The notes under the pieces were generated by a model. The model searched no databases. It was not told where the DNA came from and saw nothing but the letters and a program-made list of their open reading frames with translations. Of a stretch of 64,000 nucleotides of DNA, positions 23,401-35,264 are shown in pieces. The stretch is from Saururus chinensis (lineage: Eukaryota > Streptophyta > Magnoliopsida > Piperales > Saururaceae): contig CP141145.1 in NCBI GenBank assembly GCA_035235625.1, forward strand, positions 44,062,668 through 44,126,667, written 5' to 3'. Numbering within the stretch: the stretch's first letter is position 1; every line of letters begins with the position of its first letter. The position numbers were made by a program, and so were the translations under genes.

Positions 23401-26400
23401 CAGAACAGGTTAAATATAACAAAAACAGTGCGTAAATTTTCAATTGATGCCAATTTGAATCCAACTGGAGCCGAGTTTCATCCAGGTCCAATTCCGAGAT
23501 TAACTAATCATGGAGGTGAAGTTGAAGAAGAATTTGGTGATGGATCTGTTCCCCTAACTGGCGCTAGTTTTGACAAATTTGCTCATCAGTAAGTAGGCAT
23601 GATTGGAGCCTTGAAGTTTTCTTATGTTTATTTGCTGACTTTAGGGTGAAAGTGTAATGTTATTTGAATACCTATGTAAAATGGTCAAATGAAAGTTGTC
23701 ACAAACTGTTGCACATACTTCTTTACATGTTGTATTTAGTAAACACTTTTGTACTTCTCCTCTATATATTTGACAATCAATTCTTATTGCAGGTTTTCGA
23801 TTTTGGTTGTCAATTTCTATGCTCCTTGGTGTTATTGGAGTAATCGCTTGGTATTCGACAGTTTTTCTTAAATTTTTACTGTTTGTTTAGTTGTTTTCTT
23901 TCATAAATTCACCAATCATAGGTTGTTCCAGAAACCATCTTGGGAGAAGGCAGCGAAGATAATCAGAGACAGGTGTCTCCCATTATCATCTGTCAAATCA
24001 TATTTTATTTTCAGCACATCTACCTTAAGAATTGAGGAAATCTTATTGTAGTGCCTCACATGTACATCTTCTCCAGATATGACCCTGAAATCGATGGACG
24101 TATACTCTTGGCCAAGGTTAATTGCACTGAAGAAGGTGACTTGTGCAGAAGGTATTCTCTCCACTTAGATTATGGGGCCAAAAAATTGTCTGCTACTTTT
24201 GCCTTGATGTGCTTGTTAACAAACAATCCTCTTGCTATATTGCAGGAATCATATTCAGGGATATCCATCTATTCGTATTTTTCGTAAGGGAAGTGATCTT
24301 AAGTAAGACATTTTTCTTCTATTCACATCAATCAATTCTTTACTTTATTGCACTTGCCATTATTCTTTTTTGGCCAGATAATGCCTTCTCATTTTTAAGG
24401 TAAGGTTACCGTACAAGGCAGCTGAGATTTCTTTCAATGCTTCTGATATTTATATTCCTGAATTGTGTAAATCATTCATATATGACATGATTAAAAGATT
24501 TTTCTTTTTCATTATTTAGACATTTGCGATTGCCATTATAGCAGTTTTTGAAACAGGGACAACCATGGACATCATGAACACGAATCTTACTATGGGGAGC
24601 GTGATACGGATAGTCTTGTTTCGGTATGTAATGAATTTAAGATATAGAAGAGATTAATTGCTTAGTATCAGTACAAAGAAACAAAAAGACAGAAGCACAT
24701 GAATATTGCATATAAAAAGATGTTGTCACCGAATATCAATTATTTTAGTCGAGGTGTGGTGTACTTTGATTTACATCTTTTTGATACAAAATGAATACTA
24801 GTATCAGCTAATAATGCTCAATGTCGTTAATTTTTTTATACTTTAGGTAGATTGTATTTTGGTAGTAGTTAAATGCATTTCTTTATTTATTTTGTTTGTG
24901 TTGCAGACAATGGAAACACTTGTTGCACCTGTGCCAATGGAAAATAATAAAGCTGTGTCCAATGGTAATGAAAGCAACCAGACGTCAAATAATGCAAAAC
25001 GCCCAGCACCTTTGACTGGAGGATGCAAGATAGAAGGGTTTGTGCGTGTTAAGAAGGTAAACATTGATCTCCAACCTCCTTTTGTGATGAGCCGATACTC
25101 ATCATCGTAATCCTACGCGTTGCATCTTAAGAAAGGGATTAACAGCAAAATATTTCATGAAAAAACATTGCTCGTATTTCCCTTTAAACAAGTGCTTTTG
25201 AAAGTTAAGGGTGCTAATTGGTTCTCGTTTGTGTTTATATTCTTTGAAATGACTGGTCGTTTTTAACATTATCACAGAAAAAGTTTATTTAGGTTTGTAC
25301 TAACAAAACCTTCCATGTAATTATCAAAACCATACCTAAGAAGAAACTCACTGGATGTATTTATAATTATTTTTTCACATATATGTGCGCACAGTAATTG
25401 TCAGGCTTTTTTGTATAAATCAAACTGGTTGTTTTGGTACCAATGTTGTGTTGGAAGCTACCAGATCAACTCTTGCAACGATCAGTTCGTGAACTGACTC
25501 CAGACAATTGGGAAAGCATATGATGATGTTGGTGTGGTGATCATCATTTTAGTTCAATGTTGGCAAGGCAGACCTAGAAACTTTGTACAGGGGAGGCAAG
25601 AATGATATGGGAGAGACAATGCAATTTTCGGGTTGGGGGCACGGAGTGGGGGGGGAGGAGGCTTGGGTTTGCACACTTTAAGATTGAAAAAAAGGGGAAT
25701 TACATGAAGAATCTATACAAATAAGAGCATAATTTTAAATTTTAGGGGGAGCAACTGCCCACCCTTTCTTGCCTTGGTTCTTCCCTGCTTGTTGGAGGGT
25801 TCTGTCAGGAAGGGCACAGGTATAGTATCAAGCATTGCCGCTATGTTTCTAAAATAAAGTCTTACTATCAGTTTGACTACATATGATGATTTAAAATTCA
25901 TGTAAACACACAAAAAAGTGTAAATAATAATAATGCTTTTTTTATGTGCGGCTTTTGACCTATTATTTCTGCAGGTTCCTGGCAATCTTGTAATCTCGGC
26001 TCATTCTGGGGCTCATTCCTTCGATGCTTCTCAGATTAATGTATCACATGTAATTTCTCACTTTTCATTCGGTAGAAAGCTCAATGCAAAAATGCTGAGT
26101 GAAGTGAAGAGACTCTCTCCTTATCTTGGTGGAAGCATTGATAGATTAACTGGCCGAGCTTACATTACCAACCATGTTGACTCCAATGCAAATGTAACGG
26201 TAAGCATTATAGTAGGAGAATAAATATTTTACTTGTAAAAATGCCCCCGGATGGTTGGCTGAGCCTTGTTCATGTTGTAATAATCTACAAGAAAGAATGA
26301 TGCCCTAATGTCTAAGTCTTTACCCCAAAAATCACATAAGCCTAGCAATTTACTACAGTTGCTAAACCAAATAGGTGGTGATTGTGACTAGCATTTAATT

Positions 26401-27442
26401 TTGTGCGAACACCACTAGGAATGGGGTTATATTATATATGCCTGAATTAGATTGCGTAGCTGGTTTTAAATGTTTGGCGTGCTTAGGCCAACTAGGATTC
26501 TTAATGATGGCGTTTAAGTCATCCTTACAGTGGAAGTCTAAGTAGCCGAAGTGTAGTTATTATGTCCAGTGAATTTTTTTCTTTCAGAGAGACACCTCAT
26601 GACATTGGACAGACTCTAACTTGTAAAACCTTAGACAGTAGTTTATCTTGCAAGGGTAATTGATGTCTTTTGGCGTAACCTGCCTGCAAAATTCCTTCGA
26701 ACTGGTCCTCTAGGCATCCTGACAGTGCAGTCCAGTATGTGAAAGGCACTTACTTTCCCACTCCTTGTCAAACATGGACTCATTTTGACGTGCATGACCA
26801 TATTAAGGGAATTAACACACCTCCACACATTTACCAAATTTTATAGATTTCGTTGTTCCGACTTTGTTTAATTAATTTTGCATTTCTGGGACTTACAAAC
26901 TTGGAAGTTATAACTATTGAAATTGCTTGGTTTGGCAGATTGAACACTACCTTCAGGTAGTGAAGACTGAGGTGATATCGAATGAACTGAAATTTCTTGA
27001 GTACGAGTACACCGCCCATAGCAGTTTGGTGCAGAGTATTCACATTCCTGTAGCGAAGTTCCACTTTGAGCCATCTCCCATGCAGGTTGATTAGATTTAG
27101 AATCTTGCTGAATTTAATAGCTCTTAGAAGGCTTAGAGTACCAAAATAGTTATAATGCATAACAACTCGTTGTTACAGGTCCTTATAACAGAAAACCCGA
27201 AATCATTTTCACACTTCATCACAAATGTTTGTGCTATTATTGGCGGTGTCTTCACGGTTAGTATGTTAAACTTATCTCGTTATTACTAATGTTGTTGGTG
27301 CTATTGTGTAAAGGCTGACTGCACCAGAATTATTGATGAACTTTTATTAAATTTGACAAATTAGGTAGCAGGAATATTGGATTCAATACTGCACAACACG
27401 ATCAGACTGGTGAAGAAGGTGGAGTTGGGAAAGCAGTTTTGA
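20467..27442 (+). CDS. PDIL5-4: PDIL5-4-type protein disulfide isomerase (PDI-C: ERGIC/ERV domain plus thioredoxin domain)
   Basis: ER/Golgi membrane protein of the PDI-C class. Fifteen exons: 20467-20507, 22027-22117, 22450-22544, 23276-23333, 23404-23588, 23793-23850, 23932-23972, 24077-24151, 24246-24302, 24557-24623, 24907-25056, 25975-26199, 26939-27085, 27179-27256, 27365-27442. All junctions are GT..AG with matching phases; 1,446 bp, 481 residues, normal for the family. Domains: N-terminal ERGIC part (MISSGKLKSVDFYRKIPRDL) with a membrane segment near residues 27-48; lumenal part (SFPALSCEFASVDVSDVLGT); thioredoxin domain with APWCYWS (Cys170, Ser173), the single-Cys CYWS form usual for this class; cis-Pro region GYPSIRIFRKG; C-terminal COPII-coated ERV domain; second membrane segment (IIGGVFTVAGILDSIL); tail VKKVELGKQF. 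CYWS suggests isomerase/holdase or cargo-receptor work more than oxidase activity. A partial duplicate lies at 31190. Confidence 0.96.
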
Positions 27443-29038
27443 CTTCCAAGGTGGGTGGGCTTCAGCAAATACTATAGTTAGGATCCACTTGAATTACCAT
27501 TATACATAGAGGATTTTTTAGCTACAGTGACAAGAGGGTGATGGAAGAATTGGCCAGCTCAGGAAATGGAATAAGATGTTCATTGCATGTTTGTAGATTA
27601 TATCCCCAACTTTATGCTGTTATGAGATAGAACCCAGATTCAGAACATAGAGTATTATAGTCTGCTTGAAACTTTGTGGAGTCCAGTTAAAAACTGCTTA
27701 AAATCCAAGATAAGATGAAAGAAAACAAGAAATGCCAATTCAGACAAAAGGGGATTTTGTTTTCTTTCCAAAAGATCGCGTATTTGCACAATATGGAGGC
27801 GTCAATTTTTGGTAAACTTTGACTGGATGAAATATCTTTTACCATTCAAGTAGGAGTTGCAAAAAGAATTTCATTTAGAAGAATTTTTTGGTCAACAACC
27901 ACGCAAATGATAACATGCAACATGTAAGAAGTACTACTTCACAGTGGGAAGCATTTCCATATCTTGAGAGGTAGCTTGGCTGTTCAAAGGTTGTTCAAGG
28001 GTGAAGCTCTGAAAATGTCATAGGAGTATATTATAAGTTGATTGATCCAATAGCTTGAGACGGTAACGCCCAAGTCCCAAGGCCCTGGTGGCTGGCCCGG
28101 GTTGCTGACGCAATGTCGTTGATCCAAAAATAATTATATTTAAGCATAACTTGTGCCATTACTTAATTACCTAAAGGATCCAAGGGAGAACTAGGTAAGT
28201 TTTTTCCAGAAAAGACCCGTAGACCGGGCTCTATCTGTGATCATGGGACACGGGCCGTAACATGGAATCCGTTCATTTTAATTTTTTAAAACTAATTATT
28301 TGAAAAGCTAAATAAAATTATTAGCATAGGACGGAGAGAATATGTTAAGTTGCTAAAACCCTTATGTATCATGGTGTCATGGGCCTGTTTAGGGAAATAT
28401 GTATTAAAAAACACAGAAAGTAAAAATAAGTATGTGCCCCAAAAGGGAAGAGTTTTTCTTGCTCTTTATAGACAAGCTCAGAGTAAGTTACACGTACGAG
28501 TTACGAGTCATTAATATTTAAGATTGACGGTATATTAACATTAATGGTTCATGAATAAATAACTTTTATAAGTAGCTTACGCTGGGCATGAAAAAGAGTA
28601 GGGCTATATCTCTCGCATAGTTTTCACGACCGACCTCACGTGCTAATAGCAAGAGTTGTGGCTGCAGGACATTGATTCAGCTCGGCCTATGGGTTTCAGA
28701 TTTGGAGGGGCAACGATGGATCAACGGCTTCAAAGTGTGCGTGGGCAATGGAAGTGGAGTTTGTGGCAGATCCCCGAGATGGGGACAGTTTGCCAGTTTC
28801 AAAGAAGCTGCTCCAAGCGGGCTGGTAGCCACCTCATCGCCGTGGCCAAGAGGACGAATAGTAGGAGGGGGGCTTGCAGGTTTCCCACATAGGGTCTGCC
28901 AGAACACCTACGTGAGTTTTACCGTGTGTCGCGGGAGGAAAAACATTTTCCCATGAAAAAAGTCTTCCCAACGGATGAAAAGGAACTCCATTTCCCACCC
29001 CACCTCACGTTCTTGTGAAATGTCCTGGGCAGTGGGAC
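27443..29038. other. Intergenic region between PDIL5-4 and the PPR gene
   Basis: Holds the PDIL5-4 3' UTR and the PPR upstream region. No recognised gene or transposon. The GC-rich open frames at about 28650-28950 match no family I know and lie in the presumed PPR promoter. Confidence 0.5.
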
Positions 29039-31180
29039 ATGACTAGTTTGTCGTTGGGCTTTCATGAGGTGCCCACAGACGCCCTTACGCCACCGGCGCC
29101 GCCACCGCCACCACGCCCTGGCCCACAAGAGCGATGCGCCGACGGCAGCTGTGTCGTCCCGACCCATCTTAATGCCCTCCTCAATTCCGCCGCGCATGCC
29201 CGCCATGCCCACCAAATCCACGCGCAGTTCGTCATACGCGGACTCGCCTCCCTCCCTTTCCTCCTCAACAACCTCATCTACTTGTACGCGAAATGTGGCC
29301 TCTCCCACGGCGCCACCCTCCTCTTCTCCACTGCCCCGCTCCGCAACATCGTAACCTGGACCTCCCTCATCACCCACTTCTCCCGCTCCCGCCTACCCTT
29401 CCGTGCCCTCGCTCTCTTCTCCCAGATGAGGGCCGCGGGCCTCCTCCCCAATCACTTCACTCTCTCCGCCGTCTTGCCCGCTTGCGCAGACACGGGCGCC
29501 CTCGCCCACGGGCAACAGGTCCACTCCCTCGTCCACAAGTGCGGCTTCCACCACGACGTATTCGTTAACAGTGCACTTGTTGATATGTACGCTAAGTGCG
29601 GCGCCATTGACGCGGCGGGCAGGATGTTCGATCAAATGCCCCAGAGAAACTTGGTTTCCTGGAATGCCCTCATCGTCGGTTTCTCGCAGAATGGCTTCTC
29701 CGACCAAGCTGCTTGGACCTTCCGGGATCTTGTTGCGCTGGGTTCCGTCACTCCTGACCAAGTTAGCGTCTCCAGCGTTTTAAGCGCCTGTGCGAGTTCT
29801 GGCAATGTGAGCTTCGGCCGCCAAGTCCACGCGCTTGCCATCCGACTTGGCTTAACCTGCTTACTTTATGTGATCAACTCACTGGCAGACATGTATGGTA
29901 AATGTGGGTGCTTCGAAAACGCAATGAAGCTGTTCTCCAACGCAGTCCACAAGGATGTCGTCACTTGGAACGTGATGGTCACGGGCTGGGTCCAATGGGA
30001 CTGCTTTGAAGAAGCTTGCAAGTGTTTCTGGGCCATGAGGAAGGAGTGCATCTCACCCGATGAAGCATCATTCTTGGCGGTTCTCCACGCCTCCGCGAGT
30101 CTAGCAGCGCTCGATCAGGGGACGCTGATACACGACCTCATTATCAAGGCCGGTTTTGCGGACCATCCATCTATTAGGAGCTCTCTGATTACTATGTATT
30201 CCAAATGTGGGACATTGGACGACGCAGGCCAGGTGTTTATAGAAATAGAAGATCCGAACGTGGTCGCGTGGACTTCGATGATTGCTGCATGCCAACAACA
30301 TGGCTGTGGCAGCCGCGCAATCGAACTCTTCGAAGATATGTTGGCAGCTGGGATCACGCCCGATTACATCACCTTTGTCTGCGTTTTAGCAGCATGCAGC
30401 CATAATGGGCTTGTGGACGAAGGATTTAGATACTTACTTTCGATGTCTCAGGTCCATGGAATGCAACCTGGTTCAGAGCATTATGCCTGCATTGTTGATT
30501 TGCTTGGTCGAGCTGGTCGATTAGATGAGGCAAAGTTGTTTATTGATACAATCCCTGTTGAACCAGATGCATCTGTCTGGGGTGCTTTGCTTGGGGCGTG
30601 TAGGACTTTTGGGAATCTGGAGATGGGCAGAGAGATTGCACAGAAGCTATTTACTATGGAACCAGAGAATTCAGGGAACTATGTGCTGCTATGCAACTTG
30701 TACACTCAGCATGGAAGGCTAGAGGAGGCAAAGGAAGTGAGAAGGTTGATGGGGGTACATGGAGTTAGGAAAGAGACCGGATGTAGCTGGATTGATGTCA
30801 AGAGGATGACTTATGTGTTTACAGTTCATGATAAGTCGCATTCCCTAACAACCGAGATATATGATATGTTGGGGAATATCAAAGAATTGGTGAAGAAAAA
30901 AGGTTATGTCGCTGAAACTCGTTTTGCTGTCAATGATGTTGGAGAATACAAGGAGGAGAATTTGTGGTACCACAGTGAAAGACTAGCACTGTCATTTGGG
31001 TTAATTAGCCTTCCCCAGGGAACACCCATACGGATTAAGAAGAATCTTAGGACCTGTGGTGACTGTCATTCTGTATTGAAGCTGGTTTCGGAGATATTCC
31101 AAAGGGAAATTGTTGTCAGAGACATTAATCGGTATCATCGATTCATGAATGGTATCTGTTCTTGTAAGGACTATTGGTAG
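29039..31180 (+). CDS. PLS-class pentatricopeptide repeat protein with E and DYW domains
   Basis: Predicted organellar C-to-U RNA-editing factor. Intronless. The open frame reaches up to 29015, but only with a GTG; the first ATG is 29039 (MTSLSLGFHEVP), giving 713 residues. PLS repeats run from about residue 40 to 520 with typical units (LVDMYAKCG, MPQRNLVSWNALIVGFSQNG, LITMYSKCG, VVAWTSMIAACQQHG, CVLAACSHNGLVDEG, HYACIVDLLGRAGRLDEA). Then come an E region (ASVWGALLGACRTFGN, NYVLLCNLYTQHGRLEEA), GCSWIDV, and a complete DYW deaminase: HSE (His645, Glu647), CGDC (Cys673, Cys676), RYHRFMNGICSCKDYW with His700, Cys707, Cys709. All catalytic and zinc residues are present, so it is probably active. 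The first 650 bp are strikingly GC-rich, the last 700 bp AT-richer. The organelle and editing site cannot be read from sequence. Confidence 0.95.
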   Translation: MTSLSLGFHEVPTDALTPPAPPPPPRPGPQERCADGSCVVPTHLNALLNSAAHARHAHQIHAQFVIRGLASLPFLLNNLIYLYAKCGLSHGATLLFSTAPLRNIVTWTSLITHFSRSRLPFRALALFSQMRAAGLLPNHFTLSAVLPACADTGALAHGQQVHSLVHKCGFHHDVFVNSALVDMYAKCGAIDAAGRMFDQMPQRNLVSWNALIVGFSQNGFSDQAAWTFRDLVALGSVTPDQVSVSSVLSACASSGNVSFGRQVHALAIRLGLTCLLYVINSLADMYGKCGCFENAMKLFSNAVHKDVVTWNVMVTGWVQWDCFEEACKCFWAMRKECISPDEASFLAVLHASASLAALDQGTLIHDLIIKAGFADHPSIRSSLITMYSKCGTLDDAGQVFIEIEDPNVVAWTSMIAACQQHGCGSRAIELFEDMLAAGITPDYITFVCVLAACSHNGLVDEGFRYLLSMSQVHGMQPGSEHYACIVDLLGRAGRLDEAKLFIDTIPVEPDASVWGALLGACRTFGNLEMGREIAQKLFTMEPENSGNYVLLCNLYTQHGRLEEAKEVRRLMGVHGVRKETGCSWIDVKRMTYVFTVHDKSHSLTTEIYDMLGNIKELVKKKGYVAETRFAVNDVGEYKEENLWYHSERLALSFGLISLPQGTPIRIKKNLRTCGDCHSVLKLVSEIFQREIVVRDINRYHRFMNGICSCKDYW

Positions 31181-31189
31181 CATTCATTG

Positions 31190-33710
31190 CATCTGTATTT
31201 ATAGGAACTGAGTAACTATTTTGCAGTCAGCGCAACTAGGTTTACTGTTGTTGATAGGAGTGGAGTCTCAGAAGCTGATGTAAGGTGCCTATTATTTGAG
31301 ATATCGTTTACTGGACTCTAGTCCATTGGTCTATTTCTGTTTCCTGAATCAAAGGCTGAAGTGTGTGTATTATTAGGTTATTGGGGACAAGTAAGTGCCT
31401 ATTATATGACATGTTCTTATTATTTAGCTTCTACAGTGCACTCTGGGTGAAAGCACATGGATGAAGGTCGATGGTTATCTTTTGTAATTTGCAGTTGGTG
31501 GCATGGTGAGCTTACTCATCGAGGGGTCAGATAAACTGGCGTGAAGATGACAGGCATTGGTGTAGTGGCAGAAACTGACCTTGAAACAACTCATAAATTT
31601 TGAATTGCTGTAAGAAGCCTCTCTTACTTGATAAAGTCTGAAAAATATATTAATTCTGGATATTTTTGGTAGCCCTTGTAGGGATTTTATGAGTAATTTA
31701 TAAAACAGAAAACTGCCATGAGAAACTGTTCCGCTGCAAGTCAATTGAATGGTGAATTTTGTTGTTCTGATGTAACTATTGAATAAGTGACAAGGGACAA
31801 AACACTTACTTGTTTAATAAATCTTGTTGATATTTAGTTTTTTTTGGTACCTATTAAGTTCGTTGTTATTGACTATTTAAGTTCGAAACAAATGGCTGTC
31901 TTTACTGCTCCTGGTTTTACCAAAGTCTGAACTTTCCTCCTTTCTCCTGTTCTATTAGCTAAGGGTTTTTTATCACCTTCTCAGTGAAGTTTCTTTCTAG
32001 CTTGCCAACACTTTCCATGAGTCATGGAATTTCTCTTGGTTGATTGCATTCAGCATTGTTTCTGCATTAAGCCAGATAATATTTTTCTCTATGTAATAAA
32101 AAATGAGGATGAAATAAAATTTTGAAATTTTTGTGATATTTATGTTCCTGGTTCGTGTGAATGATTACAATGCCCTATCATTGAAGTGATTCTGGGTTAT
32201 TACTTGTAAGCATTTGAGATTTGTCATGACAGAAGTTTCTGAATTAGAAGCAACCATGGACATCATGGCCATAAATTTTACTATGGGGCATGTGTGGTTG
32301 AATTTTGTTTGAGAGAAAATTAAGAGAAAGAAGAGAACTAATAGTGTAATGGCAGTTATAAAAACAAAAAGATAGCCATTCAAACTGTGCACGTGAAAAG
32401 ATGTTGTCATTGCCGAACATTTATTACCGGTTGTAACAAGGGATGTACCTTGATGTAACTCTTATTGGTACAAAATGAGCATTGTCCTCAGCTGCTAATG
32501 TTCCGTTTAGTTTTTTCAGTGATACTTTATGTAGATCATATTATAATAGTAATTAAATGCCAGTTTTTTTGTTTGTGTTACAGACAGTGGAAACTCTTGT
32601 TGCACCTATACCTTGAACATAATATACTTCATCCAATGACTATGGTAGCAAGCAGACTATGAACCGCAAAAATTATCCAAAGTACCTTTGATTGGAAGAT
32701 GCAAATTAGAAGGGTTTCTGGACAATAAGAAGGTGAAAATTGATCCAGTTTCCTTTGACTTCAATTGAGAAGCCTACTGATATTTTAAGCTTGTTAGCAT
32801 AATCTTATATTTCACATTGTCTACTAGGATTTGGTCCCCAATATTCTGATGTCTAAGAAAGAGATTTTATGTGTTTTAACATCAATATTTTTTTATAAAA
32901 ATACATAGATAAAGATAAATATGACTCATCACTTTACACAAGTGCTTTCAAAATATATGAGACTTAAAATGTTCTCCTTTGTGTTAATCATCTTTTGAAT
33001 GACTTGTTTGATTTTTTCTATCATCTGAGAAAAAGATCTTTTTAGGCTTGTATTAATAAATCTGCCATATAAATATTCAATCCATTACTTTTAGAAAAAA
33101 TTTGAACACCACAGGGTGTTTTTTTAATAAGACTACAGAGTTTATTAGTAAAGATTTTCATATCTAGGTGCACACGTTAATTGCCATGTTTTGTGTATAA
33201 AGCAAACTAGTTGTTTGATAACCACCCATATTCTCATGTAGCTACCGGATCAGCTCCTGCAACCATTTTGTCATGAAGATAATCCGAGATTCTGAGGAAG
33301 ACATATGATGATAATTATGGTGATGACCTTCATCTTCTTACTACTTTGTTAAAGGATTTTGTCAGGTAAAGCATTAGGCATAAATTGCCGCAATGCTTGT
33401 AGCCGAAGTCTTGTCATCAGCTTGACTTTAGATGGTTATATGAAATCCATGTAATCAAGCCTGAAGGCAATGATAATGATGATGATTTTTTTTGTGTATG
33501 TACGACTTTTTGACCTATTATGTCTGCAGGTTAATGCATGACATATCATTTATCATTCTTTATTTGGAAAAAAGCTCAATGCAAGGTGCTGAGTGAAGGT
33601 AAGAGATTCTTACCTCATCTTGACGGCAGCATTGATCTATTAAACCGGCTGAGCTTATGTTGCAGAGCACATTGACCCCTATGCGAATGTAATGGCAAGT
33701 GTTAGGAGTT
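31190..33710 (+). pseudogene. Unprocessed partial pseudogene copy of PDIL5-4
   Basis: Homology to the gene at 20467 covers introns as well as exons. 31203-31260 matches exon 3 (GAGTAACTATTTTGCAGTCA) and is followed by intron 3 sequence (GTGAAAGCACATGGATGAAG, AGTTGGTGGCATGGTGAGC). About 31998 matches the exon 4 start. 32250-32300 matches exon 10 (CAACCATGGACATCATGG). 32581-32730 matches exon 11 with a premature stop (CTATACCTTGA). 33530-33700 matches exon 12 with frameshifts. Exons 5-9 are missing and homology stops near the end of exon 12. It is therefore a DNA-level duplicate, not a retrocopy. The left breakpoint is within about 20 bp of the PPR stop codon. Confidence 0.85.
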
Positions 33711-34186
33711 ACTTTATCCAGTATTCTTTTCATAGGAAAGAAGGTAGTAAGAAAACATATTTTGAGTCACAGAAGCCTTGGGACTGTGGTCTGCCAGATC
33801 TTTGATGTAATAATTTTCTAATAAAGAAATGAATATATTTGATGTGGATAGGCTTTCTACATGTAGAGAATGGATTATATTTTAAGAAGGGTGCTAAATG
33901 AGCTTGCCATCAATTTTTTCATTATCTACATCAATCGACGTGGCCAACGGCCGAATACAGCAATTACCATTATGACAGTCCATGTATGACGAATAAATAC
34001 TGAAAACGAAATCAACTCTGGTGTTTATTTATTTCATCAAAAGAAAATTCATGTATTTATTGCCCCAACCAAACTGGAATGTCAAAAAGAAAATGGAAAA
34101 TAAAATCCAAACTGCATCATAATCAAGCCCCTTGGAATCCAATCATCAAGCTCGTGACACAAATTTCTACCCTGCAAGTCTCCAGC
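33711..34186. other. Spacer between the PDIL5-4 pseudogene and the nodulin-like gene
   Basis: About 480 bp without recognisable coding sequence. The right part is probably the 3' UTR of the minus-strand nodulin-like gene. Confidence 0.5.
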
Positions 34187-35264
34187 TTATTGGGCAAATA
34201 GAAGGAATGACCCGAGGAAAAAACCAAAAGACACCGTCAAACGCATCGTCATGGATGATGCACCATTTTTGGGTGGAGGTGATGGCGGAGTAGGAGATTC
34301 TTCTCCAACAGGTGCTGAGGCTGGTGGAGGACTAGTGTTGTTGGAATTGGAGGCGGATTTGTTGCTTCTATCAGCCATTACTATGGTCACCATCTTCTCA
34401 TTCTTGAGGCAGTTCCCGTCGGTCCCACTAATGAAGTAGTGGGGGCCCGATGCATTGAATTTGAATGAAGTGTTCCCGTCATTGAAAGATGCAATAGCTG
34501 ACTCTGTGTTGCATTGGGTATACTCTTCTTTATTCACCCACAGCACGGAGTCCTTCTCACGTTTATAGACAAATACTGCAGTTTTAACATGAGCTGTTAG
34601 CACAATCCACACGTACCGACCATATTAACTTTTACTAGTAAGAAAAGGTTTTGTGCGTTCGTAGTATTACACTTCGTAGTTTTCTTCATAAAAAACTAAA
34701 TATACAAATGCATTTAAAATAATTATCATAAAATTTTAAATTTGTCGGAAAGCTTCTCTTTTGTGGGTTTTGAAGTAATATAAGCGTTTTTTTTTAGAGG
34801 AAAGAGTTTTTCATGTTGGATACTCATCATGAGCTCTGTGTAAGGACTATTCATTTTTTAAATTGACAGTGCACATGCTAACGCACTTTAGCGTTAGTAT
34901 CACTACCACTAATATTTATTAGTGTGTGCGCCATCGGTCTTATGGATGAATATTCCTCATAAGTTCCTTATGGCTCATCGTGAGGGGAGAGCATTAAAAA
35001 CTATTCATTTTAGAAATGTGAGTAGAGTAAAGAGAGCATGTAACGGAGTAGAGTCTTACATAGTGAATCTCCTATCTGAAACCTTTGCCTTTCGGCCCAC
35101 TGATTGTATACCATCGAGTTTGGGTCTGATGGCACAGCCCAAGTAGAACCTCCGACCTTGAACTCGATGGCACCAACTGTATGCACCAACATTATAATGA
35201 AGAGGAGCTTGAATGCAAGAGCTGCAATGCAATAATCTCGCAATCTGAAATTGGGGTTGGCCAT
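34187..35264 (-). CDS. Early nodulin-like protein (phytocyanin-like, GPI-anchored)
   Basis: Cell-surface arabinogalactan-type phytocyanin-like protein. Two exons on the minus strand: 35060-35264 (start ATG at 35264) and 34187-34575, GT..AG, 594 bp, 197 residues. Parts: signal peptide (MANPNFRLRDYCIAALAFKL then LLFIIMLVHTVGA); plastocyanin-like domain (FKVGGSTWAVP, YNQWAERQRFQIGDSLLFVY, KDSVLWVNKEEYTQCNTESA, HYFISGTDGNCLKNEKMVTI) with the two disulfide cysteines; Ser/Pro-rich linker (SPPPASAPVGEESPTPPSPP); hydrophobic GPI-attachment tail (MRLTVSFGFFLGSFLLFAQ). The His/Cys/His copper ligands of true plantacyanins are absent, as in ENODL proteins, so it should not bind copper. Exact ENODL number not assignable. 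Confidence 0.92.
34866..34945. repeat. Diverged relative of the 223-bp MITE
   Basis: GCACATGCTAACGCACTTTA (34871-34890) and the following GCGTTAGTAT align to GCACACGCTAGCGCACCTTA and GCGTAAGTAA in the left arm of the MITE at 38587. AGTGTGTGCGCCATC nearby matches the right arm. It lies in the upstream half of the nodulin-like gene's intron-free 3' to 5' span, inside the intron at 34576-35059. Confidence 0.55.

Noticed and set aside
28650-28956. GC-rich frames before the PPR gene
   Set aside because: Overlapping frames on both strands, no domain; likely PPR promoter and leader.
29015-29038. PPR start at 29015
   Set aside because: The codon is GTG. The first in-frame ATG is 29039, and the eight extra residues resemble nothing in the family.
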